DNA from: an uncultured Prevotellaceae bacterium
GTDB lineage: Bacteria; Bacteroidota; Bacteroidia; Bacteroidales; Bacteroidaceae
Direction of reading: 5' to 3'
Assembly: GCA_900318685.1 (NCBI GenBank)
Contig: ONLL01000003.1
Coordinates: 145,013-209,012, forward strand
Length of the DNA stretch: 64,000 nt
The position numbers and the translations under genes are program-made. Positions 7,356-15,985 of the stretch are shown here, piece by piece; position 1 is the first letter of the stretch; the number at the start of each line of letters is the position of its first letter. Below the pieces are notes generated by a model. The model saw only the letters and a program-made list of their open reading frames with translations. It had not been told where the DNA came from and did no database searches.

Positions 7356-8822
7356 TTACTTCACGGACTTGCTCAGTGACTCAACGACCTTCTTGATACC
7401 TTCGTCGTCGGGCTTGATCTCGAGGATCTTGTTGGCCCAGTCGAGAGCGCTCTTGTTGTCCTTGGCTACAGAGTAGTAGTAGGACATGAGGTAACGGTAG
7501 CTGCTCTCCAGACGGCTGTTGTCAGTGGCATCGTGCTCCTCACGTGCATTGATGAGCTCGATGAGCTTCTCGAAGTAAGGCTTTGCGAGACCCTGCTGGC
7601 TGTCGGGATCGAGCATAGCGTTGACACGACCGCGCTGGAACAGTGCATACTCAGCTGCATCGGGGAACTTCTCGACGAGGTCACCCCAGACTTTGTCAGC
7701 CTCTTTGTAGGCATTCACCTCTTCCTCATTCATCTGCTCCTCGCCTTCGACCTTGAGCGAGCGTGCCCAGTTCATCATCAGTGTGCCGAGACCAGCCTGT
7801 GCGATGGCATCGGGCTCCTTGGCAGTGTTGAGGTACTGCTTATAGCTGGCGATGGCATTGGGGAAGTCCTTGGCAGCCTTATAGGCATCGGAGAGTGACT
7901 TGTGGATGTCGGCATAGGCGCTGGGATCCTCGACATTGACGGTGAGGCCCTTCTTGAACTGCTCGATAGCCTGCTCGGGCTGGTCGTTGCCGATGAAGGC
8001 ATTACCATAGTTGAGGTAGTCGAGGTGCGAGAAGGTGACGCTGTCCTTGTGAACCTTGTTGAACAGGGCATCGCCATACTTCAGTGCCTCGTCGTACTTC
8101 TTCAGGTTGTTGCTGCAGAACATAGCCAGGCGGGTGAGGGTACCGTTGTTGGGCTCTTTCTTGAGTCCAGCCACAGCGACGTCGTAACCCTTCTGGAACT
8201 GCTGTGCGACATAGCATGCGTTGGCATACTGGATGAAGTCAGTGCGAGTCATCTGGTTCTGGGGCACCTTGGCGTAGGTCTCGATGGCGCTACCATACTT
8301 CAGCGAACGATAGTAGATGTCGGCGATGAGGGCATCGACAGGGAAGTCGGGCTTCACGCTGCGAAGCTCTTCCAGCTTGGCGACTGCTCCATCGGGATCG
8401 ATCTTACGATAGACGAGGGCATACTTACGATAAGGCTCGGGATTGGTCTTATCGATATAGATAGCCTGTTCGTACATGGCAGCTGCACCGCCACCGTCCT
8501 CGCTCAAGGCTGCGATGTCGCCAAGGAGCTCGTAGGCGGGTGAGCACTGGCGCTTGGTGGCGCTGAGTGCATTGTTGGCAGCTACACGTGCATTGGTAGT
8601 GTCCTTAGCTTCGAAGAAGGCGCGTCCGAAAGCCACGAGGTTCTCGGCATTCTTCTTGTTCTTGCTGTAGAAGGCCTTCATCTGCTTGGCCAGGTCTGCA
8701 GGATTACTCTTAATGAGGTTCTTAACTGCTGCAACATCGGCGGCTGTGCCGTCCTGTGCTACTGCGCCAGTGCTGAAACCCATCAGCAGGGCGCTCATGA
8801 ATAAATATTTAATTGCTTTCAT
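7356..8822 (-). CDS. Periplasmic TPR protein of the ExbB-ExbD-TonB operon
   Basis: This 488-residue exported protein has a signal peptide at about residues 1-23 (MKAIKYLFMSALLMGFSTGAVAQ). The rest is helical and made of tetratricopeptide repeats (ACYVAQQFQKGYDVAVAGLKKEPNN, GNAFIGNDQPEQAIEQFKKGL and others), about nine or ten units. TPR proteins commonly sit at the end of TonB operons in Bacteroidetes and probably act as a periplasmic scaffold; the exact partner is unknown. The ATG at 8822 is preferred over the upstream GTG at 8831 because the signal peptide begins there. It is the last gene of the operon and is followed by an intrinsic terminator. Confidence 0.88.
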   Translation of the reverse strand: MKAIKYLFMSALLMGFSTGAVAQDGTAADVAAVKNLIKSNPADLAKQMKAFYSKNKKNAENLVAFGRAFFEAKDTTNARVAANNALSATKRQCSPAYELLGDIAALSEDGGGAAAMYEQAIYIDKTNPEPYRKYALVYRKIDPDGAVAKLEELRSVKPDFPVDALIADIYYRSLKYGSAIETYAKVPQNQMTRTDFIQYANACYVAQQFQKGYDVAVAGLKKEPNNGTLTRLAMFCSNNLKKYDEALKYGDALFNKVHKDSVTFSHLDYLNYGNAFIGNDQPEQAIEQFKKGLTVNVEDPSAYADIHKSLSDAYKAAKDFPNAIASYKQYLNTAKEPDAIAQAGLGTLMMNWARSLKVEGEEQMNEEEVNAYKEADKVWGDLVEKFPDAAEYALFQRGRVNAMLDPDSQQGLAKPYFEKLIELINAREEHDATDNSRLESSYRYLMSYYYSVAKDNKSALDWANKILEIKPDDEGIKKVVESLSKSVK

Positions 8823-8889
8823 AACTCTCACTTTTTTAAATGTTAGACATGTGAACTGTACTTATATGATGTGCTGCGTTTTGAAAGGT

Positions 8890-9837
8890 TTAATGTACGA
8901 CTACGTCGCGCAGCTGATAGTCGCGCCAGGCAGGGAACAGGCCTGCGTGTCCGAATACGATTTGTCCTTCCTCACCTGCGTTCCAGCAGAAGTTGAAGAA
9001 ACGGCGGGGAGCACCCGTGCCACGCGGATCGGTGCAGATGCCCCAGATGGTGCGGATGAATGGATATTCACCCGTAGCCAGGTAGTACTGATAGGGCTTG
9101 ACGGCACGGAGAGGTGAGATGCCAACCTCCATGACCTTTACATTGCGCTTGAAGGTGACGTTGGTCGTGTCGCGCTGGTCGTTGAGCCAGTTAGAGCCCA
9201 CGATGCCGATGGCATCCTTATGGCGCTCGACATAGCTGATGACGTCGGGCACGGTCTCCACGGCACGGATGTTGCCTGAGGTCTTCATCTTCTCTCCACC
9301 AAGGATGGAGTCGGTGCAGAAGCGGACGGTGCTGCTCTGCGGCGTATCGAATGCCAGACGGATGGTGTCGAGCTTCGAGTCAGGATAGATCTCGCGCCAG
9401 GTAGTCACCTCACCCTTGAGGATCTTCTTGAAATTGTCGACGAGCATGAGCGTATCGGGATTGTCGTTGTTCACGATGAGTGCCATGCCGTCGTATGCCA
9501 GAGGTTTCTGGCGTGCGTTATGCTGTTTACTCTTGATTATATTCTCTTCATTGGCGGTCAGCCTGCGTGTAGTGAACACGAGGTAGACACGGAGGTCGAG
9601 CAGGCTGTCGATGGCTTCCTGCTCACTCATGTACAAAGGCCACAGGGGCTTTTGTGTCTTGTTGTAGAATGCGTTGTAGACCTCGTCGATGACGGGGCTG
9701 ATGCTTTTGTCGGCGGCAAAAAGCTTTGCCGTCTCGTCGTAGTCGGAATTAGTAGGCTTGCCCCCACATGATGGGAGCAAGCCTATGATTAGCGATAATC
9801 CAACTACTTTTGTAAAGATGTTGAATCGGATGTTCAT
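8890..9837 (-). CDS. PstS-like substrate-binding lipoprotein in the TonB operon
   Basis: This 315-residue lipoprotein has lipobox LLPSC with the modified cysteine at residue 24. The mature part has the PstS-type periplasmic binding fold: LVFTTRRLT, AYDGMALIVNNDNPDT, the ILKGEVTTWREI motif, TPQSSTVRFCTDSIL, and a C-terminal region containing TGEYPFIRTIWGI. Similar proteins are found inside exbB-exbD-tonB operons of Bacteroidetes, where no phosphate ABC transporter is adjacent; the same is true here. A ligand-sensing or structural role in the Ton complex is therefore as likely as phosphate binding. It is 16 bp downstream of tonB and 67 bp upstream of the TPR gene. Confidence 0.82.
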   Translation of the reverse strand: MNIRFNIFTKVVGLSLIIGLLPSCGGKPTNSDYDETAKLFAADKSISPVIDEVYNAFYNKTQKPLWPLYMSEQEAIDSLLDLRVYLVFTTRRLTANEENIIKSKQHNARQKPLAYDGMALIVNNDNPDTLMLVDNFKKILKGEVTTWREIYPDSKLDTIRLAFDTPQSSTVRFCTDSILGGEKMKTSGNIRAVETVPDVISYVERHKDAIGIVGSNWLNDQRDTTNVTFKRNVKVMEVGISPLRAVKPYQYYLATGEYPFIRTIWGICTDPRGTGAPRRFFNFCWNAGEEGQIVFGHAGLFPAWRDYQLRDVVVH

Positions 9838-9853
9838 CGTTACTTCTTCGTGT

Positions 9854-10705
9854 TTATTGCAGTTTGAAGGTAACGGGCAGTGTGAACTTCACACGCACGG
9901 CATGACCGTTCTGCTTACCAGGTAGCCAGTGAGGCATGCTCTTGATGACGCGTACGGCCTCCTTGTCGAGTGAGGGGTCGACGGACTTCACGACACGAAC
10001 GTCGGTAATCGAACCGTCCTTCTCTACCACGAAGGTACAGGTGACGCGGCCCTGGATACCATTCTCCTCAGCAACGGGAGGATACTTCGTGTTCTTGCCC
10101 AGCCACTGCAGTAGTACAGAGTTGTCGCCTGGGTCGCCAGGGAAGCGGGGCATCTGCTCGATGTTGTGGAATTCGTAGATCTTGTCGTCTTCCTTCTCTT
10201 CCACTTTCTCCACCACGACCTGGTTCTGCTTCAGCACCTGCTCACCCTCATCAGAGCCCTGGTCGAAGTTGACTGACGAAATAGCGACGTCAGACTTCTC
10301 GGTCTCTTCCTGAGTCTTGGTGACTTCTTGAGGTGCCTCATCATCCATAGCGTAGTCGGTGAACTTCTCAGAGTTCATCAGCTGGTCTTGCTGCACCTGC
10401 TCCTCTTCGGGCTGGATGTCGTAGACGATCTCTTCCTCTTCCTCAGCCTCCTCCTGCTCTTCGACTACCATTTCGAGAGCTTCAGTACCTTCGTTACGTT
10501 CTTCCGATGCAGCGATGGCATTGGCGATGCCACCCCATGCAAAGTAGATACCCACGATAGCTGCGAGGCCAAGAAGCAGGATCAGCATGGCCAAGTTGTT
10601 ACGATTGCTCGTGTTCTGACGAATCTTGTAAGCACCGTATGCCTCGTTCTTGCCTTCAAAGACAAGATCAATCCATTTCTGGTCTAATAGATCTATTTTT
10701 GCCAT
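9854..10705 (-). CDS. tonB: Energy transducer TonB
   Basis: This 283-residue protein couples proton motive force to outer-membrane TonB-dependent receptors. Residues 1-40 are cytoplasmic (GKNEAYGAYKIRQN is typical of Bacteroidetes TonB). One membrane helix covers about 38-60. A long periplasmic linker follows. It is strongly acidic (EEQEEAEEEEEI) rather than proline-rich as in enteric TonB. The TonB C-terminal domain occupies about 195-283 (KYPPVAEENGIQGRVTCTF, then GKQNGHAVRVKFTLPV). It lies between exbD and the PstS-like gene in one operon. Confidence 0.93.
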   Translation of the reverse strand: MAKIDLLDQKWIDLVFEGKNEAYGAYKIRQNTSNRNNLAMLILLLGLAAIVGIYFAWGGIANAIAASEERNEGTEALEMVVEEQEEAEEEEEIVYDIQPEEEQVQQDQLMNSEKFTDYAMDDEAPQEVTKTQEETEKSDVAISSVNFDQGSDEGEQVLKQNQVVVEKVEEKEDDKIYEFHNIEQMPRFPGDPGDNSVLLQWLGKNTKYPPVAEENGIQGRVTCTFVVEKDGSITDVRVVKSVDPSLDKEAVRVIKSMPHWLPGKQNGHAVRVKFTLPVTFKLQ

Positions 10706-10737
10706 AGTTCTTTCAGTGTTTCGTTAGACATTAGTAC

Positions 10738-11595
10738 TTACTCAGCAGCTTCCTTAGGATAATTGAGCAGTTCCGGAACACTGTTCAGTGCGGGATACTT
10801 GGTCTTCGCATTGCCCAGGAGGTTGTAGTCCTGCTCTGTCAGCTGTGCAATCACATACTTACCGATGCAGCAGATCTGCATCTCGTCAAGCACCTTCACC
10901 ACGTCGTCGTAGGTAGCATTGTCAAGCGGCTTGATGTTGACCGAGAGCGTCGGAGCGAGCTCCTCGGCTTTCTCAGTACCGTCGCGCATCTGCTTGAATA
11001 CCTCCACGAACTTGGTCATATCCATGTCCTTCTGTCCGTTCTTCACCACGTCGACGTGTCCTTTCTTGATGGCGATGAGCGCCTTGTCGTAGGCCTCATT
11101 GATCGAGAGGATGGTGTCGGCACCGGTGGTGGCACCGGCTGCAATCTTAATGGTGGGGTCGTCCTTGCCGCTGGGCTGCTTAGCATACCAGCCGTCGAGG
11201 TCGGCCTTGGCATTGATGATGGCCTGCACGGGTGCGACGTTCGAGCGGTAGGGGTTGTAGCTCGAGAGTGCCTGGCGGATGCCTTCCTTGCCATAGGTGG
11301 TCTCCTCCAGATAGTCAATCTCTCCGAACTTCTCCTTCTTGTCGATGATATAGCTGTAGAGCTTTCCCTCGGGGGCGAGGTAGAGCGTCACGGTGAGCTC
11401 GGTCTTCGACTTGTCCTTGTCCTGCTCCTGCAGGTTCTGATCCTTAGCCGGCATGGTCAAGTGCATTGCCTGTGGCTTGGCAAGTGATGTACACAGCATG
11501 AAGAACGTGATCAGAAGCATCATCATGTCCACCATCGGCGTGAAGTCGACTCGGACATTCATCTTTTTCTGTTTGCTTTCTTTTTTCTTAGCCAT
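10738..11595 (-). CDS. exbD: ExbD-family biopolymer transport protein (second copy)
   Basis: This 285-residue protein has a short basic cytoplasmic N-terminus, one membrane helix at about residues 17-40 (FTPMVDMMMLLITFFMLCTSL) containing the conserved proton-carrying aspartate of the VDMMMLL motif, and a large periplasmic domain. The domain has about 90 residues inserted compared with enteric ExbD (about 140 residues), as is usual in Bacteroidetes. It works with ExbB and TonB in the inner membrane. It starts 2 bp after the stop of the first exbD gene, so the two are translationally linked, giving a probable mixed ExbD assembly. Confidence 0.9.
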   Translation of the reverse strand: MAKKKESKQKKMNVRVDFTPMVDMMMLLITFFMLCTSLAKPQAMHLTMPAKDQNLQEQDKDKSKTELTVTLYLAPEGKLYSYIIDKKEKFGEIDYLEETTYGKEGIRQALSSYNPYRSNVAPVQAIINAKADLDGWYAKQPSGKDDPTIKIAAGATTGADTILSINEAYDKALIAIKKGHVDVVKNGQKDMDMTKFVEVFKQMRDGTEKAEELAPTLSVNIKPLDNATYDDVVKVLDEMQICCIGKYVIAQLTEQDYNLLGNAKTKYPALNSVPELLNYPKEAAE

Positions 11596-11597
11596 AG

Positions 11598-12341
11598 TTA
11601 TTCTTCCTTTTTATACTGTGTAAGCAATTTGTAGCGGCTCTCGTTGATGTCCTGAAGCTCGCTGATGACTCTCTTGAACGTTCCGTAAGGAGTGTTCTTG
11701 TCAGCCTTGATACAGATCTCAAGCTTGTTGGGAGTGGTGGCCAGATCTACTTCGATAGGCTCGCCCTTATCCTTCTTGCGCTCCAGATCACGGTACCACT
11801 TCTTGTAGCCGTTCTTCATGGCCTTCACCCATAGCTGGAACTCACTGTAGACATCCTTGCCTTCCTCGCGGTTGGGGTTGGGAATCTCAATGACGGAGTC
11901 AAGGGGAAGTCCGCCTTCCTTCAGCTGCTTAGACTGCTGCTCGTGGGTGGCACCCAGATAGGCGGCCAGCTGCTCCATAGGGATACCCAGCTGTGTCTGA
12001 GCCTTGAAGGTGGCACGGAGGTCAGCGTTCTTCTTGCTGTCGCCGAGTGCGTCCTTGTACTTGCTAAATTCCTTGGACAGCAGTGTGTCCAGCGCATATT
12101 CCATCGTCACGACCTTGTCGGTGCCGATAAAGACTCGGCCCAGCGTGTCGATGGTAATGTCGAGCGTCGCGGTTGACGGGACCTTGACCTCTGTACGTGA
12201 CTGTGGCGTCATCACCTTCACGACTTCGTTCTTCACGAAGTTTGCACTCAGCATGAAGAAAGTGAGCAGCAGCACCATCACGTCAGACATCGGGGTCATG
12301 TCAATCCAGATGTCGTTTTTCTTAATTTTCAATTTAGCCAT
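11598..12341 (-). CDS. exbD: ExbD-family biopolymer transport protein (first copy)
   Basis: This 247-residue inner-membrane protein has a basic N-terminus (AKLKIKKNDIWIDMTPMSDV), one membrane helix at about 13-35 with the conserved Asp of MSDVMVLLLTFF, and a periplasmic ExbD domain with an insert. It ends in the conserved pattern IKADKNTPYGTFKRVISELQ. It is distinct in sequence from the next gene, so the operon encodes two ExbD types. It sits 36 bp downstream of exbB. Confidence 0.9.
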   Translation of the reverse strand: MAKLKIKKNDIWIDMTPMSDVMVLLLTFFMLSANFVKNEVVKVMTPQSRTEVKVPSTATLDITIDTLGRVFIGTDKVVTMEYALDTLLSKEFSKYKDALGDSKKNADLRATFKAQTQLGIPMEQLAAYLGATHEQQSKQLKEGGLPLDSVIEIPNPNREEGKDVYSEFQLWVKAMKNGYKKWYRDLERKKDKGEPIEVDLATTPNKLEICIKADKNTPYGTFKRVISELQDINESRYKLLTQYKKEE

Positions 12342-12377
12342 AGTCGTAATGGATTTAAGAGTTGGGCTAATAGAAAA

Positions 12378-13226
12378 TTAAGCTTCTTCGGCGTGAGTAG
12401 CAGCGTAGGTCTGTGCAATTGAATAACCAATCTCGTCCAGTGCAAACGCAATCTTATCGATGCGGTTGGTGAAGAAGTTGTAGCTCACCACAGCCAGCCA
12501 AGAGGTACCGATACCGAAGGCCGTGTTAATCAGAGCCTCAGAGATACCAGCCGACAGCTCGACGGAGTCACCGCCACCGCCCTGTGCCAGAGCCTGGAAC
12601 GACTTGATCATACCTACCACAGTACCGAGCAGTCCAGTCAGCGTACCCAGCGTAACGATGGTAGCGATAATGGGAAGGTTCATGGTCAGCGTAGGCATCT
12701 CGACTGCGATAGCCTCCTCGTGAGCCTGCTGGATGCGAGCCATCTTCACTTCCTTCTTGATGCCAGTAGTAGCGTCGGCCTCTTTGTAAGCCATAACGGC
12801 AGCGCGAACGACGTTAGCCACGCTTCCACCCTGATAGTCACAATGCTTCAGAACGGCGTCGAAGTCCTTAGCCTTCAGGTCTTTCTTCACCTTGCCAACG
12901 AATGTGGCGAGCTTCTCCTTACCGATGCACTTGCTCAGGGCGATGACACGCTCGATAGCCATGAAGAGCACGGTGAGCAACAGTGTGTGGATCACAGGCA
13001 CGATGACACCACCCTTGAAGATGGTACCCCAGATGTTCAGAGGGCTTCCGTTGGGATCGCCACCCTCGAAGTTGCTGGACTGGCCAAAGTTGAAGAAGAA
13101 GTTGCAGAATGCGATAACGGCGCAGACGACAATCACCCAGATTGCATCTTTGATACCGATACTGCTTGTACTCTTAGCCTTAGGGGCTTTCTTTGCTGCA
13201 GGAGCAGCTGCTTGTGTAGTTGCCAT
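12378..13226 (-). CDS. exbB: MotA/TolQ/ExbB proton channel protein ExbB
   Basis: This 282-residue inner-membrane protein has three main membrane segments: about residues 28-48, 80-100 and the MotA/TolQ/ExbB core at about 170-245 (ATIVTLGTLTGLLGTVVGMIKSFQAL, then AFGIGTSWLAVVSYNFFTNRI). The N-terminus is rich in Ala and Lys and cytoplasmic. It is the first gene of the exbB-exbD-exbD-tonB-pstS-like-TPR operon and supplies the ion channel that powers TonB. Confidence 0.93.
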   Translation of the reverse strand: MATTQAAAPAAKKAPKAKSTSSIGIKDAIWVIVVCAVIAFCNFFFNFGQSSNFEGGDPNGSPLNIWGTIFKGGVIVPVIHTLLLTVLFMAIERVIALSKCIGKEKLATFVGKVKKDLKAKDFDAVLKHCDYQGGSVANVVRAAVMAYKEADATTGIKKEVKMARIQQAHEEAIAVEMPTLTMNLPIIATIVTLGTLTGLLGTVVGMIKSFQALAQGGGGDSVELSAGISEALINTAFGIGTSWLAVVSYNFFTNRIDKIAFALDEIGYSIAQTYAATHAEEA

Positions 13227-13342
13227 AAATTTAATTTTTTGATTTAAGTTATTAAATAAATTAAGTTGTAAATGTTCGATTTTGCTTATAGTTACACGTT
13301 GCCGTCGAGTGCGTTGTCAACTCGGAATAGCATAATTCGGCA

Positions 13343-13350
13343 CAAAGATA
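13343..13350 (-). promoter_or_regulatory. -7 box for the exbB operon
   Basis: TATCTTTG on the minus strand matches TAnnTTTG. It implies a leader of about 110 nt before the exbB start. A matching -33 box is not clear, so this is a moderate call. Confidence 0.45.
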
Positions 13351-13403
13351 ACACAAAAATGTGGACTTCGATAGGATTTAACAACGTTTAACTCCATTTT
13401 TTT

Positions 13404-14603
13404 TCATTTATTAAGTTTGGCGAGTGCTTCGCCGATGCGTCGCATGGCCTCCCGGATGTTGTCATCGCTGGTGGCATAGCTCATACGGAAGCAGTCGGGA
13501 TCGCCAAAGGCATCGCCTCCGACGGTGGCCACATGGGCATCCTCCAGGAGGTACATCGCCAGGTCGGTGGAGTTGGCTATCGCTCTGCCGTCGGGAGCAG
13601 TGCTGCCATAGAAGCTGGAGCACTTGGGGAAGAGGTAGAAGGCACCTTCGGGCACGTTCACCTCCAGTCCGGGAATCTCCTTCGCCAGGCTGACGATCAG
13701 GTTGCGACGGCGCTCGAAGGCCTGCCGCATCTCTTCTACGCACTGCTGACTCTCAGTATATGCAGCCTCGGCAGCCTTCTGACTGACGGAGCAGGGGCCG
13801 CTGGTGTACTGTCCTTGAAGCTTGTTGCATCCCTTCACGATCCATTCCGGTGCAGCGATGTAGCCGATGCGCCAGCCTGTCATGGCATAGGCTTTCGACA
13901 CACCGTTGACCACGATGGTGCGCTCCTTCATGCCAGGGAACTGAGCGATGGACTCATGATGCCCTACGTAGTTGATGTGCTCGTAGATCTCGTCGGCCAG
14001 CACATACAGGTCGGGGTATTTTAAAATAATGTTCGCGAGCGCGCGCAATTCTTCCTTGTTGTAGACAGAGCCGGTGGGGTTGCTGGGTGAGCAGAGGATG
14101 AGCATGCGTGTGCGAGGGGTGATGGCTTTCTCCAGCTGCTCCGGCGTCATCTTGAAGTTCTGCTCGAAGGTGGCCTCCACGAAGACGGGCGTTCCTCCTG
14201 CCAGCAGGGCCATCTGTGGATAGCTGACCCAGTAGGGAGCAGGGATGATGACCTCGTCGCCTGGGTTGACCAGTGCCATCACCGTATTGCAGACACTCTG
14301 CTTGGCACCGTTGCTCACCAGGATTTCGCTGACGGAGTAATCCAGTCCGTTCTCGTCCTTCAGCTTCTTTACGATAGCCTTGCGCAGTTCAGGATATCCG
14401 GGGACGGGTGAGTAGCGTGAATAGTTGTTGTCGACGGCCTGCTTGGCAGCCTCCTTGATATGGTCGGGCGTGTTGAAGTCGGGCTCGCCCACGCTCATGT
14501 TGATGACGTCGATACCTTGCGCTTTCATCTCGGAGCTTTTCTGCGACATCGCCAGTGTTGCCGATGGTGCCAGACGCTGCAGACGGTTGGATAGTTGTGC
14601 CAT
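13404..14603 (-). CDS. Class I pyridoxal-phosphate aminotransferase, aspartate type
   Basis: This 399-residue cytosolic enzyme is predicted to interconvert aspartate and oxaloacetate with 2-oxoglutarate and glutamate. The PLP lysine is K237 in the motif SKAYAMTGWRIGY. Other fold-type I marks are INMSVGEPDF, YSPVPGYPELR, SPSNPTGS and LADEIYEHI. The sequence resembles the subgroup Ib aspartate aminotransferases typical of Bacteroidetes. The start at 14603 (MAQLSNRLQRL) is used because the -7 box lies at 14635-14642; the longer frame to 14666 would begin inside the promoter. It is monocistronic, downstream of the HigBA pair on the same strand. Confidence 0.9.
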   Translation of the reverse strand: MAQLSNRLQRLAPSATLAMSQKSSEMKAQGIDVINMSVGEPDFNTPDHIKEAAKQAVDNNYSRYSPVPGYPELRKAIVKKLKDENGLDYSVSEILVSNGAKQSVCNTVMALVNPGDEVIIPAPYWVSYPQMALLAGGTPVFVEATFEQNFKMTPEQLEKAITPRTRMLILCSPSNPTGSVYNKEELRALANIILKYPDLYVLADEIYEHINYVGHHESIAQFPGMKERTIVVNGVSKAYAMTGWRIGYIAAPEWIVKGCNKLQGQYTSGPCSVSQKAAEAAYTESQQCVEEMRQAFERRRNLIVSLAKEIPGLEVNVPEGAFYLFPKCSSFYGSTAPDGRAIANSTDLAMYLLEDAHVATVGGDAFGDPDCFRMSYATSDDNIREAMRRIGEALAKLNK

Positions 14604-14634
14604 ATATTCTAACGTTTTGTATAGATTCAACGTG

Positions 14635-14666
14635 CAAAGGTAATCATTTATTTCGTGAAAACGCAA
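14635..14666 (-). promoter_or_regulatory. Promoter of the aminotransferase gene
   Basis: The minus strand has TACCTTTG (14635-14642) as -7 box and TTG (14664-14666) as -33 box, 21 bp apart. It decides the start codon at 14603. Confidence 0.65.
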
Positions 14667-14749
14667 GAATAGTAACTTTTTTTAGTATTATGGCTTAAAT
14701 TTCATCGCCTCCGTGGTCTTCGCTCCGCGATTTCCGTGTGACCTGTTTG

Positions 14750-15094
14750 TTAGAAGATGGCTGCGATGCGGCGAATCCGTTTGAGCTTCTCCATAAACGA
14801 GTCGTCGCGCTCGGCCATCAGCATGTCATATTCGTTTTGCATGGCCAGCAGGGGAGCAGCATCTACACCGAGGGCGGCCTCCATCATCATGGCCAGTTCG
14901 GGACTGAGCGACCGCTTGCCGTTCAGCATTTCGTTGAAGGCAGAATAGGAGATGCCAATCTCCTTGGCCAGTCCGCGTTGCGAAATGCCACGGTATTCCA
15001 GCTCGTCCTTCAGCACCTCGCCAGGATGGGTGGGCTGAAAGGGTTTCAAATTGTTTGCAATCATTTGCGGATTTACTCCTTCAATCGTCGTCAT
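14750..15094 (-). CDS. higA: HigA-type antitoxin, XRE/Cro helix-turn-helix
   Basis: This 114-residue DNA-binding protein would neutralise the upstream HigB toxin and repress their shared promoter. It has the HigA hallmark PTHPGEVLKDELEYRGISQRGLAKEIG, followed by the recognition helix YSAFNEMLNGKRSLSPELA. The start MTTIEGVN at 15094 is preferred over the longer frame to 15190, which would overlap the toxin gene and has no family similarity. The spacing to the higB stop is 13 bp. The order toxin first, antitoxin second is typical of HigBA. Confidence 0.9.
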   Translation of the reverse strand: MTTIEGVNPQMIANNLKPFQPTHPGEVLKDELEYRGISQRGLAKEIGISYSAFNEMLNGKRSLSPELAMMMEAALGVDAAPLLAMQNEYDMLMAERDDSFMEKLKRIRRIAAIF

Positions 15095-15107
15095 ATCTCG
15101 TCCTCCT

Positions 15108-15425
15108 TCATTTATAATGGTTCGACAATTCTGTGATGTTACAAATCGTGGCAATCTGCTTGCCAGCTTCCATGCCTTCGGTGAACTCAATGCGGTACTG
15201 GTCGTTAACGCGGACGGAGGATATTCCCTCTTTGTCGCCGTGCAGTTTCTCGTAGTGGAGTGAGCCGTACTTGGTCAGTCCTAAGACATTCTCCTGCTGC
15301 TTCATCAGGTTGATAACCTTTACGTACTTGCTGACAATCTGAGGTTGGAAGCGGTGTTTCTTGTCGCTTGCCTTGCCCTCTGTGTAGAGTTCCTGTAGGT
15401 ATGTCTGCTCGAATATAACTATCAT
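15108..15425 (-). CDS. higB: HigB-type toxin, RelE superfamily mRNA interferase
   Basis: This 105-residue protein has the RelE/HigB fold. The central motif LTKYGSLHYEKLHGDKEGISSVRVNDQYRIEF carries the basic residues expected of a ribosome-dependent RNase, and it ends with ICNITELSNHYK as in the HigB group. It sits 13 bp upstream of higA. The start MIVIFEQTYL at 15425 is chosen because the -7 box is at 15433-15440; the transcript would therefore have only a few bases before the start codon. Some members of this group lack toxicity, so activity is inferred only. Confidence 0.87.
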   Translation of the reverse strand: MIVIFEQTYLQELYTEGKASDKKHRFQPQIVSKYVKVINLMKQQENVLGLTKYGSLHYEKLHGDKEGISSVRVNDQYRIEFTEGMEAGKQIATICNITELSNHYK

Positions 15426-15432
15426 GCGGTTG

Positions 15433-15440
15433 CAAAGGTA
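15433..15440 (-). promoter_or_regulatory. -7 box of higBA
   Basis: TACCTTTG on the minus strand ends 8 bases before the higB start codon, so the transcript would be leaderless or nearly so. HigA would be expected to bind around here, but no clear palindrome was found. Confidence 0.6.
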
Positions 15441-15557
15441 CAAATAATTTCGGGTGTTCGCAAATTTATGAACAACTTTTTTGTATTTTAAGGCTCCGAT
15501 TTTGCATAGCTTCTAATAATCATAGTCTTTCCCGTTCGTAATGATATGGATTATGCA

Positions 15558-15623
15558 TGCTAACTACTATACTTTCCTCTGCTAACTACTATACTTTTCA
15601 GTGCCAACTACTATACTTTTTAT
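15558..15623. repeat. Three tandem 22-bp units TGCTAACTACTATACTTT
   Basis: Units begin at 15558, 15580 and 15602 with an exact 22-bp period. The shared core is TGCYAACTACTATACTTT followed by 4 variable bases. It lies in the 774-bp gene-free stretch 15444-16217. Confidence 0.85.
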
Positions 15624-15743
15624 CCGAAGTTGGTCATTAGGCTCGGAAGAACCTTAAATCCTCCATAAATCTGACACAAATATGAGAATGGAAAAGATTT
15701 TTGTTAGATGTTGTGTAGATTTAGGGTTCAATGACCTTTCTGG

Positions 15744-15804
15744 GTTCATTCTTCACTCTTCATTCCTCACTCTTCACTCTTCATTCTTCATTCTTCACTT
15801 TTCA
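15744..15804. repeat. Low-complexity TTCACTC/TTCATTC tract
   Basis: About 60 bp of degenerate 6-8 bp units (TTCACTCTTCATTC). A similar tract occurs at 40492-40530. It is non-coding. Confidence 0.75.
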
Positions 15805-15812
15805 AGTGGGGG

Positions 15813-15887
15813 TTCTGGAAGTCTCCCCCTCATATCTAAGTCCCCTATAAGGGGACAGATATAAGAGGGGGGGGCGAGACTTCAGAA
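15813..15887. repeat. Long GC-rich foldback hairpin
   Basis: The left arm 15813-15845 and right arm 15851-15887 are imperfect inverted copies, with AAGTCTC opposite GAGACTT, the C-run opposite the G-run, ATATCT opposite AGATAT and GTCCCC opposite GGGGAC. The loop is TATAA. It could be a repeat element or an RNA hairpin; there is no T-run on either side. Confidence 0.75.
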
Positions 15888-15985
15888 GGGGGCTGCGTGG
15901 TAGAAGGTTCGGCAGCCGTGCTCCATCTGCTCGGTCGGATTACAGGTCAGAAACGATATACTCACAAATGCAGTCTTTGTCACTT

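Noticed and set aside
8890-9837. Phosphate uptake operon
   Set aside because: Only the PstS-like protein is present; no PstA, PstB or PstC neighbours. Its place within the TonB operon argues against phosphate ABC transport.
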